From: Devosia sp. SD17-2
Lineage (GTDB): Bacteria; Pseudomonadota; Alphaproteobacteria; Rhizobiales; Devosiaceae
NCBI RefSeq assembly: GCF_029201565.1
Contig: NZ_CP104002.1
Location: 3,551,001-3,615,000 of the forward strand
Length of the DNA stretch: 64,000 nucleotides
Direction of reading: 5' to 3'
Within the stretch, counting starts at the first letter, position 1. Each line of letters starts with the position of its first letter. This document shows positions 9,251 through 20,030 of this stretch, piece after piece. Position numbers and translations under genes: made by a program. The notes beneath the pieces were generated by a model that was given only the letters and a program-made list of their open reading frames with translations, did not search any database and was not told the DNA's origin.

Positions 9251-9997
9251 CTAGGCCGCCGGGTAGTCCACGCGCATAAAATAGAGGCCGCTTGAGGGGG
9301 CCATGGCGCCGCATTTGCTGCGATCGGCGGCGTCGAGTGCGGCGCGGAACTTTTTCGGTGTCCACTTGCCCTCGCCCACCAGTTTCAGCGAGCCGACCAT
9401 CGAGCGCACCTGATGGTGGAGGAAGCTGCGGGCGCTGGCAGTGACCACGACATGATCGAGCTCCCGACGCACAGCGAAATGATCGAGCGTGCGGATGGGC
9501 GAATTGGCCTGGCACTCCGACGAGCGGAAGGTGGTGAAATCGTGCTGCCCGAGTATCGACTGGGCGGCGACGTGCATCAGGTCGGCGTCGAGCGCCATGG
9601 GCACATGCCAGACGTGGTTGCGCTCGATCACCGCCGGCGCACGACGATTGAGGATGCGGTATTCGTAGTGGCGGGCCGTGGCGGAAAAACGCGCCTCGAA
9701 ATCCTCACCGACCGCTTCGCATGTCAGCACAGCCACGGGATGCGGACGCAAATGATAGTTCAGCGCCTCGCGGACGCGGAATGGGTCCCAGTCTTTCGAA
9801 AGATCGAAGTGAGCCACCTGCCCGAGCGCATGCACGCCGGAATCGGTGCGGCCAGCGGCCTGCGTTCCGACGGCTTCGCCGGAAAACCGCGCGATCGCCT
9901 CTTCCAGCGCCTGCTGCACACTTATCCGATCAGCCTGACGCTGCCAGCCGAAAAAGGACGTTCCATCATATTCAAGGGTGAGCTTGAAGCGGGGCAT
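9251..9997 (-). CDS. truA: tRNA pseudouridine(38-40) synthase TruA
   Basis: Isomerises uridine to pseudouridine at positions 38-40 of the tRNA anticodon arm. The 248 residues match the family. It has the N-terminal [14 protein letters not shown] motif, the catalytic aspartate in [19 protein letters not shown], and the C-terminal [13 protein letters not shown] motif. The start overlaps the fmt stop by ATGA (9995-9999), indicating translational coupling with fmt. Confidence 0.95.
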   Translation of the reverse strand: MPRFKLTLEYDGTSFFGWQRQADRISVQQALEEAIARFSGEAVGTQAAGRTDSGVHALGQVAHFDLSKDWDPFRVREALNYHLRPHPVAVLTCEAVGEDFEARFSATARHYEYRILNRRAPAVIERNHVWHVPMALDADLMHVAAQSILGQHDFTTFRSSECQANSPIRTLDHFAVRRELDHVVVTASARSFLHHQVRSMVGSLKLVGEGKWTPKKFRAALDAADRSKCGAMAPSSGLYFMRVDYPAA

Positions 9998-10923
9998 CAG
10001 CCGACGACAGTGGCGGGCAATGTCCCTGCCCCGCGCAAAAAGGTTGCGGCGTCCATGGCGCCTTTGCCTTCGCGCTGCACCTGGGTGAGGCGAACGGCGC
10101 CGGAGCCACAGGCGATGGTGAGATCGGGGCCGATGAGGGTTCCGGCAGCGGCAGTGCCATCGACGACGGTCGAACGCAGGGTCTTGATGCGGACCGGCTT
10201 GCCGGCGAGTTCGAGCTCGAACCAGGCGCCCGGGAAGGGCGAAAGGCCGCGGATGGTGTTGTGCACCTCTTCAGCGGATTTCGAGAAATCGAGCCGGGCC
10301 TCGGCCTTGTCGATTTTTTGCGCGTAGGTGACGCCGGCCTCGGGCTGGACGGTAAAGTCAAGGCTGCCGCGTTCGAGCGCGGCAAGGGCGCGACCCATGA
10401 GATCGGCGCCCAGCCGCATCATCTGGTCGTGCAGCTCGCCGGCCGTCATGTCCTTGCTGATCTGGATAATCTCGGTGGGGCCCATCGGGCCGGTGTCGAG
10501 ACCTTCGTCCATGCGCATGACCACAATGCCTGTCTGGGCGTCGCCCGCCATGATGGCGCGCTGGATCGGCGCCGCACCGCGCCAGCGCGGCAGAAGCGAA
10601 CCGTGGAGGTTAAGGCAGCCATCGGTGGGGGCATCGAGGATGGGCTTGGGCAGCAGCAGGCCATAGGCGACCACGACAGCGACCTCGGCATCGAGCGCGG
10701 CAAACTGGGCCTGCTCGGCTTCGCCCTTGAGGCTTTTGGGTGTGAAGACGGGGATACCGAAGGCGTCGGCCGCCTGATGTACCGGGCTCTTGCGCTCAGC
10801 CTGACCGCGACCAGCCGGCTTGGGCGCTCGGGTATAGACCGCGACGACCTCATGGCCGGACGAGACAATCTCGGTCAGCGTCGGAACGGAAAAATCGGGC
10901 GTACCCATGAAGACGACGCGCAT
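9997..10923 (-). CDS. fmt: Methionyl-tRNA formyltransferase
   Basis: Formylates the initiator Met-tRNA using 10-formyl-tetrahydrofolate. The 308-residue enzyme starts [16 protein letters not shown] and carries the catalytic core [16 protein letters not shown] and the [12 protein letters not shown] motif, followed by the C-terminal OB-like domain from about 205. I chose the ATG at 10921-10923, the family's usual start; an in-frame ATG six codons upstream is less likely. It is cotranscribed with truA; def lies 150 bp upstream on the same strand, separated by a dispersed repeat. Confidence 0.95.
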   Translation of the reverse strand: MRVVFMGTPDFSVPTLTEIVSSGHEVVAVYTRAPKPAGRGQAERKSPVHQAADAFGIPVFTPKSLKGEAEQAQFAALDAEVAVVVAYGLLLPKPILDAPTDGCLNLHGSLLPRWRGAAPIQRAIMAGDAQTGIVVMRMDEGLDTGPMGPTEIIQISKDMTAGELHDQMMRLGADLMGRALAALERGSLDFTVQPEAGVTYAQKIDKAEARLDFSKSAEEVHNTIRGLSPFPGAWFELELAGKPVRIKTLRSTVVDGTAAAGTLIGPDLTIACGSGAVRLTQVQREGKGAMDAATFLRGAGTLPATVVG

Positions 10924-10994
10924 GGTGTGACTTGGCTCCACTGTCTCTCCCTCTTGTGAGAGAGTGCCCTAGGGGCGGATATGAGGTGCTTCAA

Positions 10995-11062
10995 AGCTGT
11001 GTGCCCCCTCATCCGTCTCGCTGCGCGAGCCACCTTCTCCCGCGAGGGGAGAAGGGGAAAGG
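10995..11062. repeat. Dispersed intergenic palindromic repeat
   Basis: CCCCCTCATCCG, a small hairpin (TCTCGCTGCGCGAG), CCACCTTCTCCC, then GCGAGGGGAGAAGGGG. The CTTCTCCC and GGGAGAAG arms form a second hairpin. The same composite occurs at 17650-17703 and belongs to a repeat family common between genes in Hyphomicrobiales. Confidence 0.75.
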
Positions 11063-11072
11063 GCGCTTCCGA

Positions 11073-11588
11073 TCAGCGAGCCGCCAGCTTGGCCTGCTTG
11101 TCGAACTTCTTGATCACCCGGTCACGCTTGAGACGGCTGAGATAGTCGATGTAGAGCACGCCATCGAGGTGATCGAGTTCGTGCTGAATGCAGACGGCGA
11201 GCTTGCCATCGGCGTCCTTGACCACTTCCTTGCCGTCGAGATCGGTGTAGGTCACCGATACGGTGGAGGGGCGCTCCACCTCGTAATAGAGTTCGGGGAT
11301 GGAGAGGCAGCCTTCTTCGGTGACCTGGATCTCGTCACCGAACTTGGTGATCTCGGGATTGATCATCACCAGCGGCGCAGCCGGCTCGCCTTCAGCGGCC
11401 AGGTCCATGACCACGATACGCTTCATCACACCGATCTGCGGCGCAGCAAGGCCGATGCCCGGCGCGTCATACATGGTGTCGAGCATGTCCTTGGCCAGCG
11501 TCTTGATCTCCTCGTCGATCTCCACGATCGGGTCGGCGACCGCGCGAAGCCGCGCGTCAGGAATGATGAGGATAGGGCGGATGGCCAT
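11073..11588 (-). CDS. def: Peptide deformylase
   Basis: Removes the N-formyl group from nascent proteins; a ferrous or zinc metallo-enzyme. The 171-residue protein has all three signatures: GIGLAAPQIG near residue 45, EGCLSIPE (metal Cys) and QHELDHLDG (metal His pair and catalytic Glu). It is the functional counterpart of fmt, which lies downstream on the same strand. Confidence 0.96.
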   Translation of the reverse strand: MAIRPILIIPDARLRAVADPIVEIDEEIKTLAKDMLDTMYDAPGIGLAAPQIGVMKRIVVMDLAAEGEPAAPLVMINPEITKFGDEIQVTEEGCLSIPELYYEVERPSTVSVTYTDLDGKEVVKDADGKLAVCIQHELDHLDGVLYIDYLSRLKRDRVIKKFDKQAKLAAR

Positions 11589-11719
11589 GGCAAAAGTCCG
11601 GCAAAAAAGGAGTTGCCTCTCGATATGGTATTTGACCGCGCCGGGTCAACTGCGGAGCAGGGTTGCGCCAGCTGCGAAAAGAACATTATGTGAACGAATG
11701 GCTGTTATAGGCTCGTTCC

Positions 11720-13144
11720 ATGGAAATGCTTGATACGTTTCTGTTCACCGCCGGCGATCTGCCGATCACTGCCGGCATGGCTGTTGCCGCGGTATTGGGG
11801 CTGGTCCTCTTTGTCTTCGTCTGGATGCTGGTGGCCTGGGCGCAGGCCAATGAGGTGCGCGCTACTGCCGCAGCCCAGGAAGCCAGCGACAATCTGCGCG
11901 CCGGGTTTACCGAACTTCTCGCCCAGCGCGATATGCGCATTCGTGAGCTCGACCTCGAATTGGGCCGCGAGCGGGAGCGGTCGGCCGACATCATCGAGGA
12001 AGAGCGCAGTCGCAACAGCGAGCTGATGGCGGAGTTGGCGGCAATGCGCACCCGTCTCGACGAACAGGCCCGCCAAAACGAGGTCAATCTCAAGCGTTTC
12101 GGCGAAGCGCGCCAGCAGATGACCGATGAATTCAAGGCCATCGCCGGGGATGTGCTGCGCAGCCACAGCGAGACATTTACCAAGCAGAACCGCGAGCAGG
12201 TGGATGTGCTGCTCAAGCCGCTGCAGGAAAAGATCGGCGAGTTCCACCGGGGCCTGATCGAGGATCGCTCGGCCATGAAGGAACGCATCCAGGCACTGGT
12301 GGAAAGCAATCTGCAGATCACCACCGAGGCGCAGAATTTGACGCGGGCGCTCAAGGGCAATTCGCAGACCCAGGGCGCCTGGGGCGAGATGATCCTCTCC
12401 ACCATTCTCCAGCAATCGGGCCTGCGCGAGGGCGATCAGTATTTTACCCAGCAGAGCCATACGGGCGAGGATGGCCAGCGGCTGCGCACGGACGTCGAAA
12501 TCCGCATGCCCAATGGCGATGTGCTGGTGATCGATTCCAAGGTATCGCTGAACGCCTTCGACGCTTATGTGAACGGCACCGAGGACGATCGCGACCAGTA
12601 CTTGCGCGCCCATATCGCCTCGGTGCGCAACCACATCACCACGCTCTCGGACAAGACCTATCACCGCGCGGCGCGATCAAGCCTTGATTATGTAATGATG
12701 TTCGTGCCGATCGAGGCGGCGCTGGCGACGGCCATTCAGCATGATGCGAAACTGGTGGAATTCGGCATGTCGCGCGGGGTCATGCTGACGACCCCGACGA
12801 CGCTGATGACCGTGCTGCGCACCGTGCGCAATGTGTGGGACATCGAAAAACGCCACCAGAACGCCGAGGAAATCGCCGAGCGGGCCGGTGCGCTCTACGA
12901 CAAAGTGGCGGGGTTTCTGAGCTCCATGGACAAGCTGGACAGCCATCTCGACAAGGCCAGGTCGAGCTTTGAGGAGGCGCGCAATCAGCTCTCGTCCGGG
13001 CGGGGCAATGTGGTTCGGCAGGTGGAAATGCTGCGCGAGCTGGGGGCCAAGACCACCAAGGCCATTCCGCCGAAATGGGACGGCGGCCTCGACGAACAGC
13101 CCAGCCTGCGGCTTGTGGGCGAAGAGCCGGGGGACCGGAACTAG
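11720..13144 (+). CDS. rmuC: DNA recombination protein RmuC homologue
   Basis: A 474-residue RmuC-family protein, thought to limit inversions at short repeats and to have a nuclease-like core. It has an N-terminal membrane anchor (about 15-37), a long coiled coil (about 45-210) rich in Glu, Arg and Gln, then the conserved core: GAWGEMILSTILQQSGL, RTDVEIRMPNGDVLVIDSKVSL and LDYVMMFVPIEAAL. It is transcribed divergently from def, with a 131-bp gap between the starts. Confidence 0.92.
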   Translation: MEMLDTFLFTAGDLPITAGMAVAAVLGLVLFVFVWMLVAWAQANEVRATAAAQEASDNLRAGFTELLAQRDMRIRELDLELGRERERSADIIEEERSRNSELMAELAAMRTRLDEQARQNEVNLKRFGEARQQMTDEFKAIAGDVLRSHSETFTKQNREQVDVLLKPLQEKIGEFHRGLIEDRSAMKERIQALVESNLQITTEAQNLTRALKGNSQTQGAWGEMILSTILQQSGLREGDQYFTQQSHTGEDGQRLRTDVEIRMPNGDVLVIDSKVSLNAFDAYVNGTEDDRDQYLRAHIASVRNHITTLSDKTYHRAARSSLDYVMMFVPIEAALATAIQHDAKLVEFGMSRGVMLTTPTTLMTVLRTVRNVWDIEKRHQNAEEIAERAGALYDKVAGFLSSMDKLDSHLDKARSSFEEARNQLSSGRGNVVRQVEMLRELGAKTTKAIPPKWDGGLDEQPSLRLVGEEPGDRN

Positions 13145-13291
13145 GCCCCTGCCCGCGCTTGGTCCCTGTTTGCCGCAATCCTGCCTGCAACATTGCCAAA
13201 GCTTAATGTCGGCGCAACTTCACAGAAAGGCGGGACGTTCCATATGTAAGCCCACAGGCTGTTGAGAGCTTTTGCAAGGAGACTCGTCCTC

Positions 13292-14809
13292 ATGCGTCCC
13301 ACACTCATTTCGCGTACCCGCCGCTGGCTCGGCGCTTCCGCCCTCGCACTGATGGTTGGCGTCGGCGGTGTTTCCACCGCCTTTGTCCTCAATGGACAGG
13401 CCGTCAATGCCGAAGTGCGCAATGCCGCGCAGATCGTCGTTCCCCAGGTCACCCAGCAGCAGGGTTTTGCCGACCTCGTTGAAGCGGTGAAGCCGGCCGT
13501 GGTGTCGATCCTGGTCGAAGCCCAGGCGCCGGGCCGCACGGTTCAGCGCGGCCGCGATTTTCAGTTCAATTTCCCTGACCTGCCCGAAGGTCATCCTTTC
13601 CGCGACTTCTTTGACCAGTTCGGCGGCCCCGGTGCGCCTGGTGGCCGCGGTGGCAATGAAGCCCGTCCGCGCCAGTTCATGGCGGCAGGCTCCGGTTTCA
13701 TCATCTCGGCTGACGGCTATGTCGTGACCAATAATCACGTGGTGGAAGACGCCACCAAGGTCACGGTGATGATGGAAGACGGGACCGAACAGGTTGCTGA
13801 AGTCGTCGGCACCGACGAGCGGACCGACCTTGCCGTGCTCAAGATCAGCGGCGAAGACCTGCCCTTCGTTACCTTCGAGGAAGAAGCCAGCCGCGTCGGC
13901 GACTGGGTGGTTGCCGTGGGCAATCCGTTCGGCCTCGGCGGCACTGTGACCGTTGGCGTGATCTCGGGCTCGGGCCGCAATATCGGCGGCTCCAGCTATG
14001 GCGATTTCCTCCAGATCGACGCGGCCGTGAACACCGGCAATTCCGGCGGCCCGGCCTTCAACACCAATGGTGAAGTCGTCGGCGTCAACACCGCCATTTA
14101 CTCGCCCAATGGCGGCAATGTCGGTATCGCCTTTGCCATTCCCGCCGGCACGGTCAAGCAGATCGTCAACCAGCTAATCACGGACGGGACGGTGACCCGG
14201 GGCTATCTCGGCGTTTCGATCCAGGACGTGACGCGTGACATCGCCGACGGCGTTGGCCTCAGCCAGCCGCTGGGTGCAATCGTGCGCGAGCCGGCTGCTG
14301 ACGGCCCGGCAGGTGATGCCGGCGTCAAGTCCGGTGACATCATCACCGCCGTTGATGACGAGAAGATCGACGATGCGCTCGACCTCAGCCGCACCATTGC
14401 CAGCAAGTCCCCGGGTTCGACCGTCGAGCTGACCATCTGGCGCGACGGTGCCGAGACCAAGCTCAGTGTCACTCTGACAGAGCTCAACCAGGAAGTGGCC
14501 GCGGCCGAAACGCCGACCCCGCCTGCCGAAGTGCCGGAAATCCAGTCCACGCTTGGCCTCACTCTCGTCCCCAATGGTGACGGCACCGGTGGCGTGCTGA
14601 TCCAGGACGTGGAACGCGACACGCCGGCGGCCCAGCGCGGCCTCTCGGTCGGTGACGTGATCCTCGAAGTCGACAATGCGCCGATCGCCAGTGCCGATGA
14701 TTTCAACAAGGCAATCGAGGGCGTGCGCAGCAAGGGGCTGGAGACAGCCCTGATCAAGGTTGCGCGCAATGGCGACAGTACCTTTATCGGGCTGCCCATT
14801 ACCGAGTAA
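13292..14809 (+). CDS. Periplasmic serine protease, DegP/HtrA (Do) family
   Basis: An envelope quality-control protease of 505 residues. After an N-terminal signal or anchor (about 10-33, ALALMVGVGGVSTAF), the trypsin-like domain shows the triad H149 (VVTNNHVVED), D179 (DERTDLAVLK) and S251 (NTGNSGGPAF). PDZ1 spans about 290-385 and PDZ2 about 410-500. The start ATG at 13292 has an AAGGAGA site nine bases upstream; ten further codons upstream are open but have no such site. An intrinsic terminator follows, then a two-component pair that may respond to envelope stress. Confidence 0.93.
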   Translation: MRPTLISRTRRWLGASALALMVGVGGVSTAFVLNGQAVNAEVRNAAQIVVPQVTQQQGFADLVEAVKPAVVSILVEAQAPGRTVQRGRDFQFNFPDLPEGHPFRDFFDQFGGPGAPGGRGGNEARPRQFMAAGSGFIISADGYVVTNNHVVEDATKVTVMMEDGTEQVAEVVGTDERTDLAVLKISGEDLPFVTFEEEASRVGDWVVAVGNPFGLGGTVTVGVISGSGRNIGGSSYGDFLQIDAAVNTGNSGGPAFNTNGEVVGVNTAIYSPNGGNVGIAFAIPAGTVKQIVNQLITDGTVTRGYLGVSIQDVTRDIADGVGLSQPLGAIVREPAADGPAGDAGVKSGDIITAVDDEKIDDALDLSRTIASKSPGSTVELTIWRDGAETKLSVTLTELNQEVAAAETPTPPAEVPEIQSTLGLTLVPNGDGTGGVLIQDVERDTPAAQRGLSVGDVILEVDNAPIASADDFNKAIEGVRSKGLETALIKVARNGDSTFIGLPITE

Positions 14810-14828
14810 AAGCGCCTGATCAAACCTC

Positions 14829-14857
14829 GGCCCCGGGCAACCCCCGGGGCCTTTCTT
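14829..14857 (+). terminator. Intrinsic terminator after the HtrA gene
   Basis: GGCCCCGGG (14829-14837) pairs with CCCGGGGCC (14843-14851), followed by TTTCTT. It ends 22 bp before the response-regulator start, so it may attenuate readthrough rather than stop it. Confidence 0.65.
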
Positions 14858-14878
14858 CAAGGATGCGGAGCGTCAGCC

Positions 14879-15550
14879 GTGAAAATCCTGCTCATCGAAG
14901 ATGATCGCGAGGCCGCGAGCTATCTGATCCAGGCGCTGGATGAAGCCGGCCATGTGACCCATCACGCCGCTGATGGCGAGACCGGCTATGCCATGGCCTC
15001 GGGCATGGATTACGACGTGCTGATCGTCGACCGCATGCTGCCCCGCCGCGATGGGCTTTCCATCGTCGAATCGCTGCGCGCAGAAGGGGATACGACCCCG
15101 GTTCTCATTCTCTCCGCCCTCGGCGAAGTGGACGACCGCGTCACCGGACTGCGGGCTGGGGGCGACGATTATCTCACCAAGCCCTATGCCTTCACCGAAC
15201 TGCTCGCACGCGTCGAAGTGCTGGCGCGGCGCTCGAGCCCGGTGGAAGCGGCAACCCATTACAGTGTCGGCGGGCTCTCGCTCGACCGGCTGAGCCGCAA
15301 GGTGGAACGCGATGGCGAGGCTATTCTTCTGCAGCCGCGCGAGTTTCGCCTGCTCGAATATCTGATGAAACATGCCGGCAAGGTGGTGACCCGAACCATG
15401 CTGCTGGAAAATGTCTGGGACTATCACTTTGATCCGCAGACCAATGTCATCGACGTCCACATGTCACGCCTGCGCTCCAAGATCGACAAGGGTTTTGAAG
15501 CGCCGCTGCTGCACACGGTGCGCGGCGCCGGCTATATGATCAGGGACTAG
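14879..15550 (+). CDS. OmpR-family response regulator
   Basis: A 223-residue receiver plus winged-helix regulator. Phospho-acceptor D51 lies in LIVDRMLPRRDG and the conserved K in YLTKPYA. The DNA-binding domain ends in VIDVHMSRLRSKI and TVRGAGYMI. The start is GTG at 14879. The sensor kinase begins four bases after the stop, so the two form an operon, directly behind the HtrA gene. The linkage suggests envelope or metal sensing but the regulon is unknown. Confidence 0.92.
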   Translation: MKILLIEDDREAASYLIQALDEAGHVTHHAADGETGYAMASGMDYDVLIVDRMLPRRDGLSIVESLRAEGDTTPVLILSALGEVDDRVTGLRAGGDDYLTKPYAFTELLARVEVLARRSSPVEAATHYSVGGLSLDRLSRKVERDGEAILLQPREFRLLEYLMKHAGKVVTRTMLLENVWDYHFDPQTNVIDVHMSRLRSKIDKGFEAPLLHTVRGAGYMIRD

Positions 15551-15553
15551 GAA

Positions 15554-16963
15554 TTGAACGAGTTCGCGCAGGTCTGGCGCACTTCGACCGTTCGGCTGAC
15601 CGCCACATTCATCACTATTTTCGGTGTATTCGCCATTCTGCTGATGGCGTTTATCGGATGGCAGTCGAGCGTGCAGATCCAGCGCCAGCAGGCCGATGAC
15701 ATCGACCTGGAAATCCGGCAATTGCAGCGCATCGAGATCAACCAGGGGGTCCGCGGGCTGGCCTTTGCACTCAACAGGATTTCTCGGCAGCCGGGTCCCG
15801 GGATCTATTATCTCGGCGATGCCTCGGGCCAGTACCTGATGGGAAATCTGGTGGCGGTTCCGGCCGAAGTGCTCATTGAACCAGGGGTTTATACCTTCGA
15901 CTATGATCGCGCCGGACCGCTGAACGAGGACGCCGGGCCGGAGGCGGAGGTGCGCTCGGGCGTGGCTATCGTTCGCTCGGTTGAACTGGGGAGCGGCATG
16001 CGGCTGGTGGTCGGCCGCGACGTGGTCGAGAGACGCGGCTATTCGGCGATCATCCTGCAAAGCTTTTTTGTCGGCGTTGCCGGCATTATCCTTTTTTCCG
16101 TGATCGCTGGTGGGGTGACGGCGCGGCGGGTGCTCAAGCGCATCGATACGATCCGCGACACGTCCACCAAGATTATGTCCGGCAACCTCGCCGAGCGCGT
16201 GCCGATCACGAAACGCAATGATGAATTTGACGGGCTGGCGCTCAATCTCAACGCCATGCTCGACCGGATCGAGCAGCTCCTCCAGGGACTTAAGGAAGTG
16301 ACGGACAATGTCGCGCACGACCTCAAGACCCCCCTCACGCGCCTGCGCAACCAGGCCGAGGCCGCCCTGCGCGATGGGGCGACTGACGAGATCCGACAGG
16401 ACGCGCTGGAGAATGTGATTGGCGAAAGCGACCGGCTGATCCGGACATTCAATGCGCTGCTAATGATTGCCCGGGCCGAGGCTGGTGCCCCGTCCGGCGC
16501 GCTGGCGGAGACCGATATCAGCGCGATTATCGCTGATATGGCCGAGCTTTACGCGCCGGTGGCCGAGGACGAGGGGATCGAGGTGGTGACCGATGTGGAG
16601 CCCGGGGTGATGCTGCGGGCCAATCGCGAGCTGATCGGCCAGGCCACGGTCAATCTGCTCGAAAACGCCATGAAATATGCCAAGCCGGAAGATGGCAGCG
16701 CAGGGAAAATTACTGTTTCCCTGCAAAGCGTTGGGGGGATGGTGCAATTGATTGTGGCCGACAATGGCCCGGGTATTCCCGAGGCCGAGCGCAAGCGGGT
16801 GTTGGAGCGGTTTGTGCGGCTAGAAAAAAGCCGGTCCGAGGCTGGGTCGGGGCTGGGGCTGGCGCTGGTCAATGCCGTGGCGCGGCTGCATGGCGGCAGC
16901 TTCCGCATCGAGGATAATCAGCCCGGCGTCAGGGCAATTCTTGAAGTGCCGGCAAACAGTTAG
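15554..16963 (+). CDS. Sensor histidine kinase
   Basis: A 469-residue membrane kinase. TM1 is about 17-36, a periplasmic sensor region follows to about 160, TM2 is about 165-190, then HAMP (about 190-243). HisKA has H255 in [11 protein letters not shown], and the HATPase domain has [14 protein letters not shown] and GSGLGLALV. The start is a TTG at 15554, just after the response-regulator stop; no nearby ATG fits. The stop overlaps the convergent recR stop by four bases. Confidence 0.9.
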   Translation: MNEFAQVWRTSTVRLTATFITIFGVFAILLMAFIGWQSSVQIQRQQADDIDLEIRQLQRIEINQGVRGLAFALNRISRQPGPGIYYLGDASGQYLMGNLVAVPAEVLIEPGVYTFDYDRAGPLNEDAGPEAEVRSGVAIVRSVELGSGMRLVVGRDVVERRGYSAIILQSFFVGVAGIILFSVIAGGVTARRVLKRIDTIRDTSTKIMSGNLAERVPITKRNDEFDGLALNLNAMLDRIEQLLQGLKEVTDNVAHDLKTPLTRLRNQAEAALRDGATDEIRQDALENVIGESDRLIRTFNALLMIARAEAGAPSGALAETDISAIIADMAELYAPVAEDEGIEVVTDVEPGVMLRANRELIGQATVNLLENAMKYAKPEDGSAGKITVSLQSVGGMVQLIVADNGPGIPEAERKRVLERFVRLEKSRSEAGSGLGLALVNAVARLHGGSFRIEDNQPGVRAILEVPANS

Positions 16964-17556
16964 ATGTTTGTGCGGGCCCTCAGCGCCTGGCTCAGCGTGC
17001 CTTCGTCGAGATAGTCGAGCTCGCCCCCGACCGGGACGCCATGGGCGAGGCGGGTGATCTTGACGCCGCTGCCGGCGAGGCGGTCGGTGATGTAGTGAGC
17101 GGTGGTCTGTCCCTCGACCGTGGCATTCATGGCAAGGACCAGTTCCGAATAGTCAGACGCCCGTGAAATCAAGGGATTAAGGTTGAGGTCGTCGGGGCCG
17201 ACACCGTCGAGGGGCGAGAGGACGCCGCCGAGGACGTGATAGCGGACCGAGCCGACGCCGGCGCGTTCGAGCGCCCAGAGATCGGCCACATCCTCTACCA
17301 CGATGAGCATGCCGCTTTCGCCGCGGCGCGGGTCCCGGCAGATCGAGCACGGGCTGGTCGTGTCGATATTTCCGCAGGTTTCACAAGTCTTTACAGCCAC
17401 GACGGCGCGATCAAGGGCGGCCGAAAGGGGCAGCATGAGCTGCTCTTTTTTCTTGATCAGATGCAGCACCGCCCGGCGGGCCGAGCGCGGACCGAGCCCT
17501 GGCAGGCGTGCCAGGAGCTGGATCAATTGCTCGATTTCCGGTCCGCCATTGGCCAT
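16960..17556 (-). CDS. recR: Recombination mediator RecR
   Basis: Works with RecO (and RecF) to load RecA on gapped DNA. The 198-residue protein has the helix-hairpin-helix [19 protein letters not shown], a four-cysteine zinc motif ([16 protein letters not shown]), and the Toprim segment [14 protein letters not shown]. It belongs to the dnaX-ybaB-recR cluster, a common bacterial arrangement, here interrupted by an intergenic repeat. Confidence 0.96.
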   Translation of the reverse strand: MANGGPEIEQLIQLLARLPGLGPRSARRAVLHLIKKKEQLMLPLSAALDRAVVAVKTCETCGNIDTTSPCSICRDPRRGESGMLIVVEDVADLWALERAGVGSVRYHVLGGVLSPLDGVGPDDLNLNPLISRASDYSELVLAMNATVEGQTTAHYITDRLAGSGVKITRLAHGVPVGGELDYLDEGTLSQALRARTNI

Positions 17557-17649
17557 GTGTTTTGTGTCGCGTTTGGGGTGAGTTGGTCAGCAGACTGTTA
17601 GCATTGAGAGCGGGTGGGTGGGAATGCGCCGCGAAATTCGGGCGGCGAG

Positions 17650-17703
17650 GCCCCCTCATCCGGCCCTTCGGGCCACCTTCTCCCTCGAGGGGAGAAGGGA
17701 AGT
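17650..17703. repeat. Dispersed intergenic palindromic repeat
   Basis: Same family as 10995-11062: CCCCCTCATCCGG, hairpin CCCTTCGGG, CCACCTTCTCCC, TCGAGGGGAGAAGGG. It lies between ybaB and recR. Confidence 0.75.
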
Positions 17704-17745
17704 GGCACTCTGCCCGCTCGACGCTTTGCGTCTCAGTCCCAAAAA

Positions 17746-18069
17746 CTAGAACGGCAGCTTCATACCGGGGGGGATGGGCAGGCCGGCGGTGACTTCGGCC
17801 ATGCGGCGCTGCATTTCGGCTTCGCTCTTGCCCTTGGCGTCATTGTAGGCGGCGATGATGAGGTCTTCCAACACATCAGCTTCGTCGGCCTTGATCAGCG
17901 AGGGATCGAGCTTGAGCGACTTCATCTCGCCCTTGCCCGAGAGCGCGACGGTGACCATGCCACCGGCGGAGCGGCCTTCGACGACCAGCTCGGCAAGCTC
18001 GGCCTGCATGGCCTCCATCTTGCCCTTCATTTCGCTGGCGGCTTTCATCATGCCCATGATGTCTTTCAT
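17746..18069 (-). CDS. YbaB/EbfC nucleoid-associated protein
   Basis: A 107-residue member of the YbaB/EbfC family, small dimeric DNA-binding proteins. It opens [20 protein letters not shown], has the conserved [25 protein letters not shown] core and ends in a Pro/Gly-rich tail ([12 protein letters not shown]). The ATG overlaps the dnaX stop (ATGA at 18066-18069), so it is coupled to dnaX. Confidence 0.95.
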   Translation of the reverse strand: MKDIMGMMKAASEMKGKMEAMQAELAELVVEGRSAGGMVTVALSGKGEMKSLKLDPSLIKADEADVLEDLIIAAYNDAKGKSEAEMQRRMAEVTAGLPIPPGMKLPF

Positions 18070-19805
18070 TCGTCATCCTCTTCGTTGGGTGGCGGGGCGA
18101 TATCGGGAATGGCGGCCTCGTCGTCGCGCACTGTGACGTTAACGAGCTTGGCCCCCGGAAAGGTTTCAAGAATGGCTTTCACCAGCGGGTCTTCATAGGC
18201 CGCGGAGGTGGCCGCTTCCTTGCGCTGCTCGCGCTCCTGCCGGATGGTGAGGCCTTCGGGCGGACGCGTCGACACCATGACCAGCCAGCGCTGGCCGGTC
18301 CATTGCTGGAGGCGGGCGGCGAGCGTGGCGATCATCCCGGGGTCGGAGCCCTCGGCCAGCGCCACTTCGATGCGGCCCTGTTCAAAGGAGACCGGGCGCA
18401 TATTGGATTCGAGCGCCAGCTTGACGAGCACGTCGCGTTTGGCCGTGGCGAGCGCGATGAGGTCCTTGTAGGAGGCGATGGTGGCGAGAGCGGGCTGGGC
18501 GGCAGCCTGCGGGCGGGTGACCGGCGCGGGCTGGCTGGTGGCGATCATCGGCTGGGGCGCTTCGACGCGCATGGCCGAGGCGCCGCCACCGCCGCCAGAC
18601 GGACCGCGCGGAGACGGCGTCGACATCGGCGCATTGGAGAGCACCTGGCCGCTCAATTTGGCGATGACTTCATCGGGGCTCGGCAGATCGGCAGCGTAAG
18701 CCAGCCGGATCAGCGTCATTTCCGCCGCCTGCAGGCCATTGCCGGCGCGGGCGGTTTCCTCATTGCCCTTGAAGAGGATCTGCCAGGCGCGGGTGAGCGC
18801 GCGCATGTGGAGGCGCTGGGCGAGATCCCGTCCGCGGATGCGCTCATCGGGCGTCAGCGAGGCATCGTCGGCCGCGGCCGGCACGATTTTGATGCGGGTA
18901 ACGAGATGGGTGAATTCGGCGAGATCAGCCAGCAGGGTCTGCGGATCGGCGCCGAGATCATAAAGCTCGCGCAGCGCGGTCAGCGCTTCGGCAATGCGGC
19001 CGGCCATCAGATCTTCAAAGAGATCGATGATGCGGGCGCGATCGCCCAGGCCCAGCATGGCTTTTACTGTCGCCGCCGACACGGTACCGCCGCCGTGGGC
19101 AATCGCCTGATCGAGGAGGGATAGACTATCGCGGGCCGAGCCTTCGCCGGCGCGCACGATCATGGCGAGCGCGTCGGGCTCGAAGGAGATGTTCTCCTGC
19201 CCGAGGATTTTTTCGAGATAGGCCGTCATCACGTCGGCGGGAATGCGCCGGAGATCGAAGCGCTGGCAGCGCGACAATATGGTGATGGGGACCTTTCGGA
19301 TTTCGGTCGTGGCGAAGATGAATTTTACATAAGGCGGCGGCTCTTCGAGGGTCTTCAGCAGGCCATTGAAGGCCGCCGTCGAGAGCATGTGCACCTCGTC
19401 GATGACATAGACCTTATAGGGCGCCGAGGCCGGGCCATATTTGACCGAGTCGATGATCTCGCGAATGTCGCCAATGCCGGTATTGGATGCGGCGTCCATC
19501 TCGATGACGTCGACATGGCGGCCTTCAATGATGGCGCGGCAATGCTCGCCCTCGACCTCGAGATCGAGCGTGGGGCGGCGGCCATTGGCATCTTCATAAT
19601 TGAAGGCGCGGGCGAGAATGCGGGCCGTGGTGGTTTTGCCCACGCCGCGTACGCCGGTGAGAATAAAGGCGTGGTGGATGCGGTTCTGCGCAAAGGCATT
19701 GCCCAGGGTCTGCACCATCGCGTCCTGCCCCACCAGGGTGGAGAAGTCGCGCGGGCGATATTTTCGGGCGAGCACCAGATAGGGCGTGCTTACAGCGTCA
19801 GCCAT
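18066..19805 (-). CDS. dnaX: DNA polymerase III gamma/tau subunit
   Basis: Clamp-loader ATPase that links the replicative polymerase cores to the helicase. The 579-residue protein has Walker A in [12 protein letters not shown] (about 50-61), Walker B/DEVH ([10 protein letters not shown]), the SRC arginine-finger motif, and a variable, Pro/Gly-rich linker (about 390-440) before the C-terminal tau-like domain. The zinc module is reduced to a single Cys near EGEHCRAI, as in many alphaproteobacteria. The SRP RNA gene lies just upstream on the same strand. Confidence 0.95.
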   Translation of the reverse strand: MADAVSTPYLVLARKYRPRDFSTLVGQDAMVQTLGNAFAQNRIHHAFILTGVRGVGKTTTARILARAFNYEDANGRRPTLDLEVEGEHCRAIIEGRHVDVIEMDAASNTGIGDIREIIDSVKYGPASAPYKVYVIDEVHMLSTAAFNGLLKTLEEPPPYVKFIFATTEIRKVPITILSRCQRFDLRRIPADVMTAYLEKILGQENISFEPDALAMIVRAGEGSARDSLSLLDQAIAHGGGTVSAATVKAMLGLGDRARIIDLFEDLMAGRIAEALTALRELYDLGADPQTLLADLAEFTHLVTRIKIVPAAADDASLTPDERIRGRDLAQRLHMRALTRAWQILFKGNEETARAGNGLQAAEMTLIRLAYAADLPSPDEVIAKLSGQVLSNAPMSTPSPRGPSGGGGGASAMRVEAPQPMIATSQPAPVTRPQAAAQPALATIASYKDLIALATAKRDVLVKLALESNMRPVSFEQGRIEVALAEGSDPGMIATLAARLQQWTGQRWLVMVSTRPPEGLTIRQEREQRKEAATSAAYEDPLVKAILETFPGAKLVNVTVRDDEAAIPDIAPPPNEEDDE

Positions 19806-19929
19806 CCTGCCCTTCCCTTGTCGGCTTGAAGTGAAATCTGGTTGCGATCATCCGGTGATCATAGGGCATCGGGCCAACAAAATAATGGCCGATTCTCCAT
19901 TCTTGCCCGCAAATTTTGTGGGGGCTGAG

Positions 19930-20030
19930 TAGGAGGCTGGCATCGACCCGTGAGGATCTCGACTGGGCTGCTTCCTTCCGGACCTGACCCGATGGACGAG
20001 GAACACGTCCGCGCCAACCTCCCGAGGCGC
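19930..20030 (-). ncRNA. ffs: Signal recognition particle RNA (4.5S)
   Basis: On the minus strand the near-invariant SRP domain IV motif CAGGTCCGGAAGGAAGCAG is present, followed by CCCAGTCGAGATCC. The ends pair: GGGAGGTTGGC near the 5' end with GCCAGCCTCCT near the 3' end. The length of about 100 nt and the position directly upstream of dnaX are typical for alphaproteobacteria. The exact ends are inferred from pairing. Confidence 0.93.
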
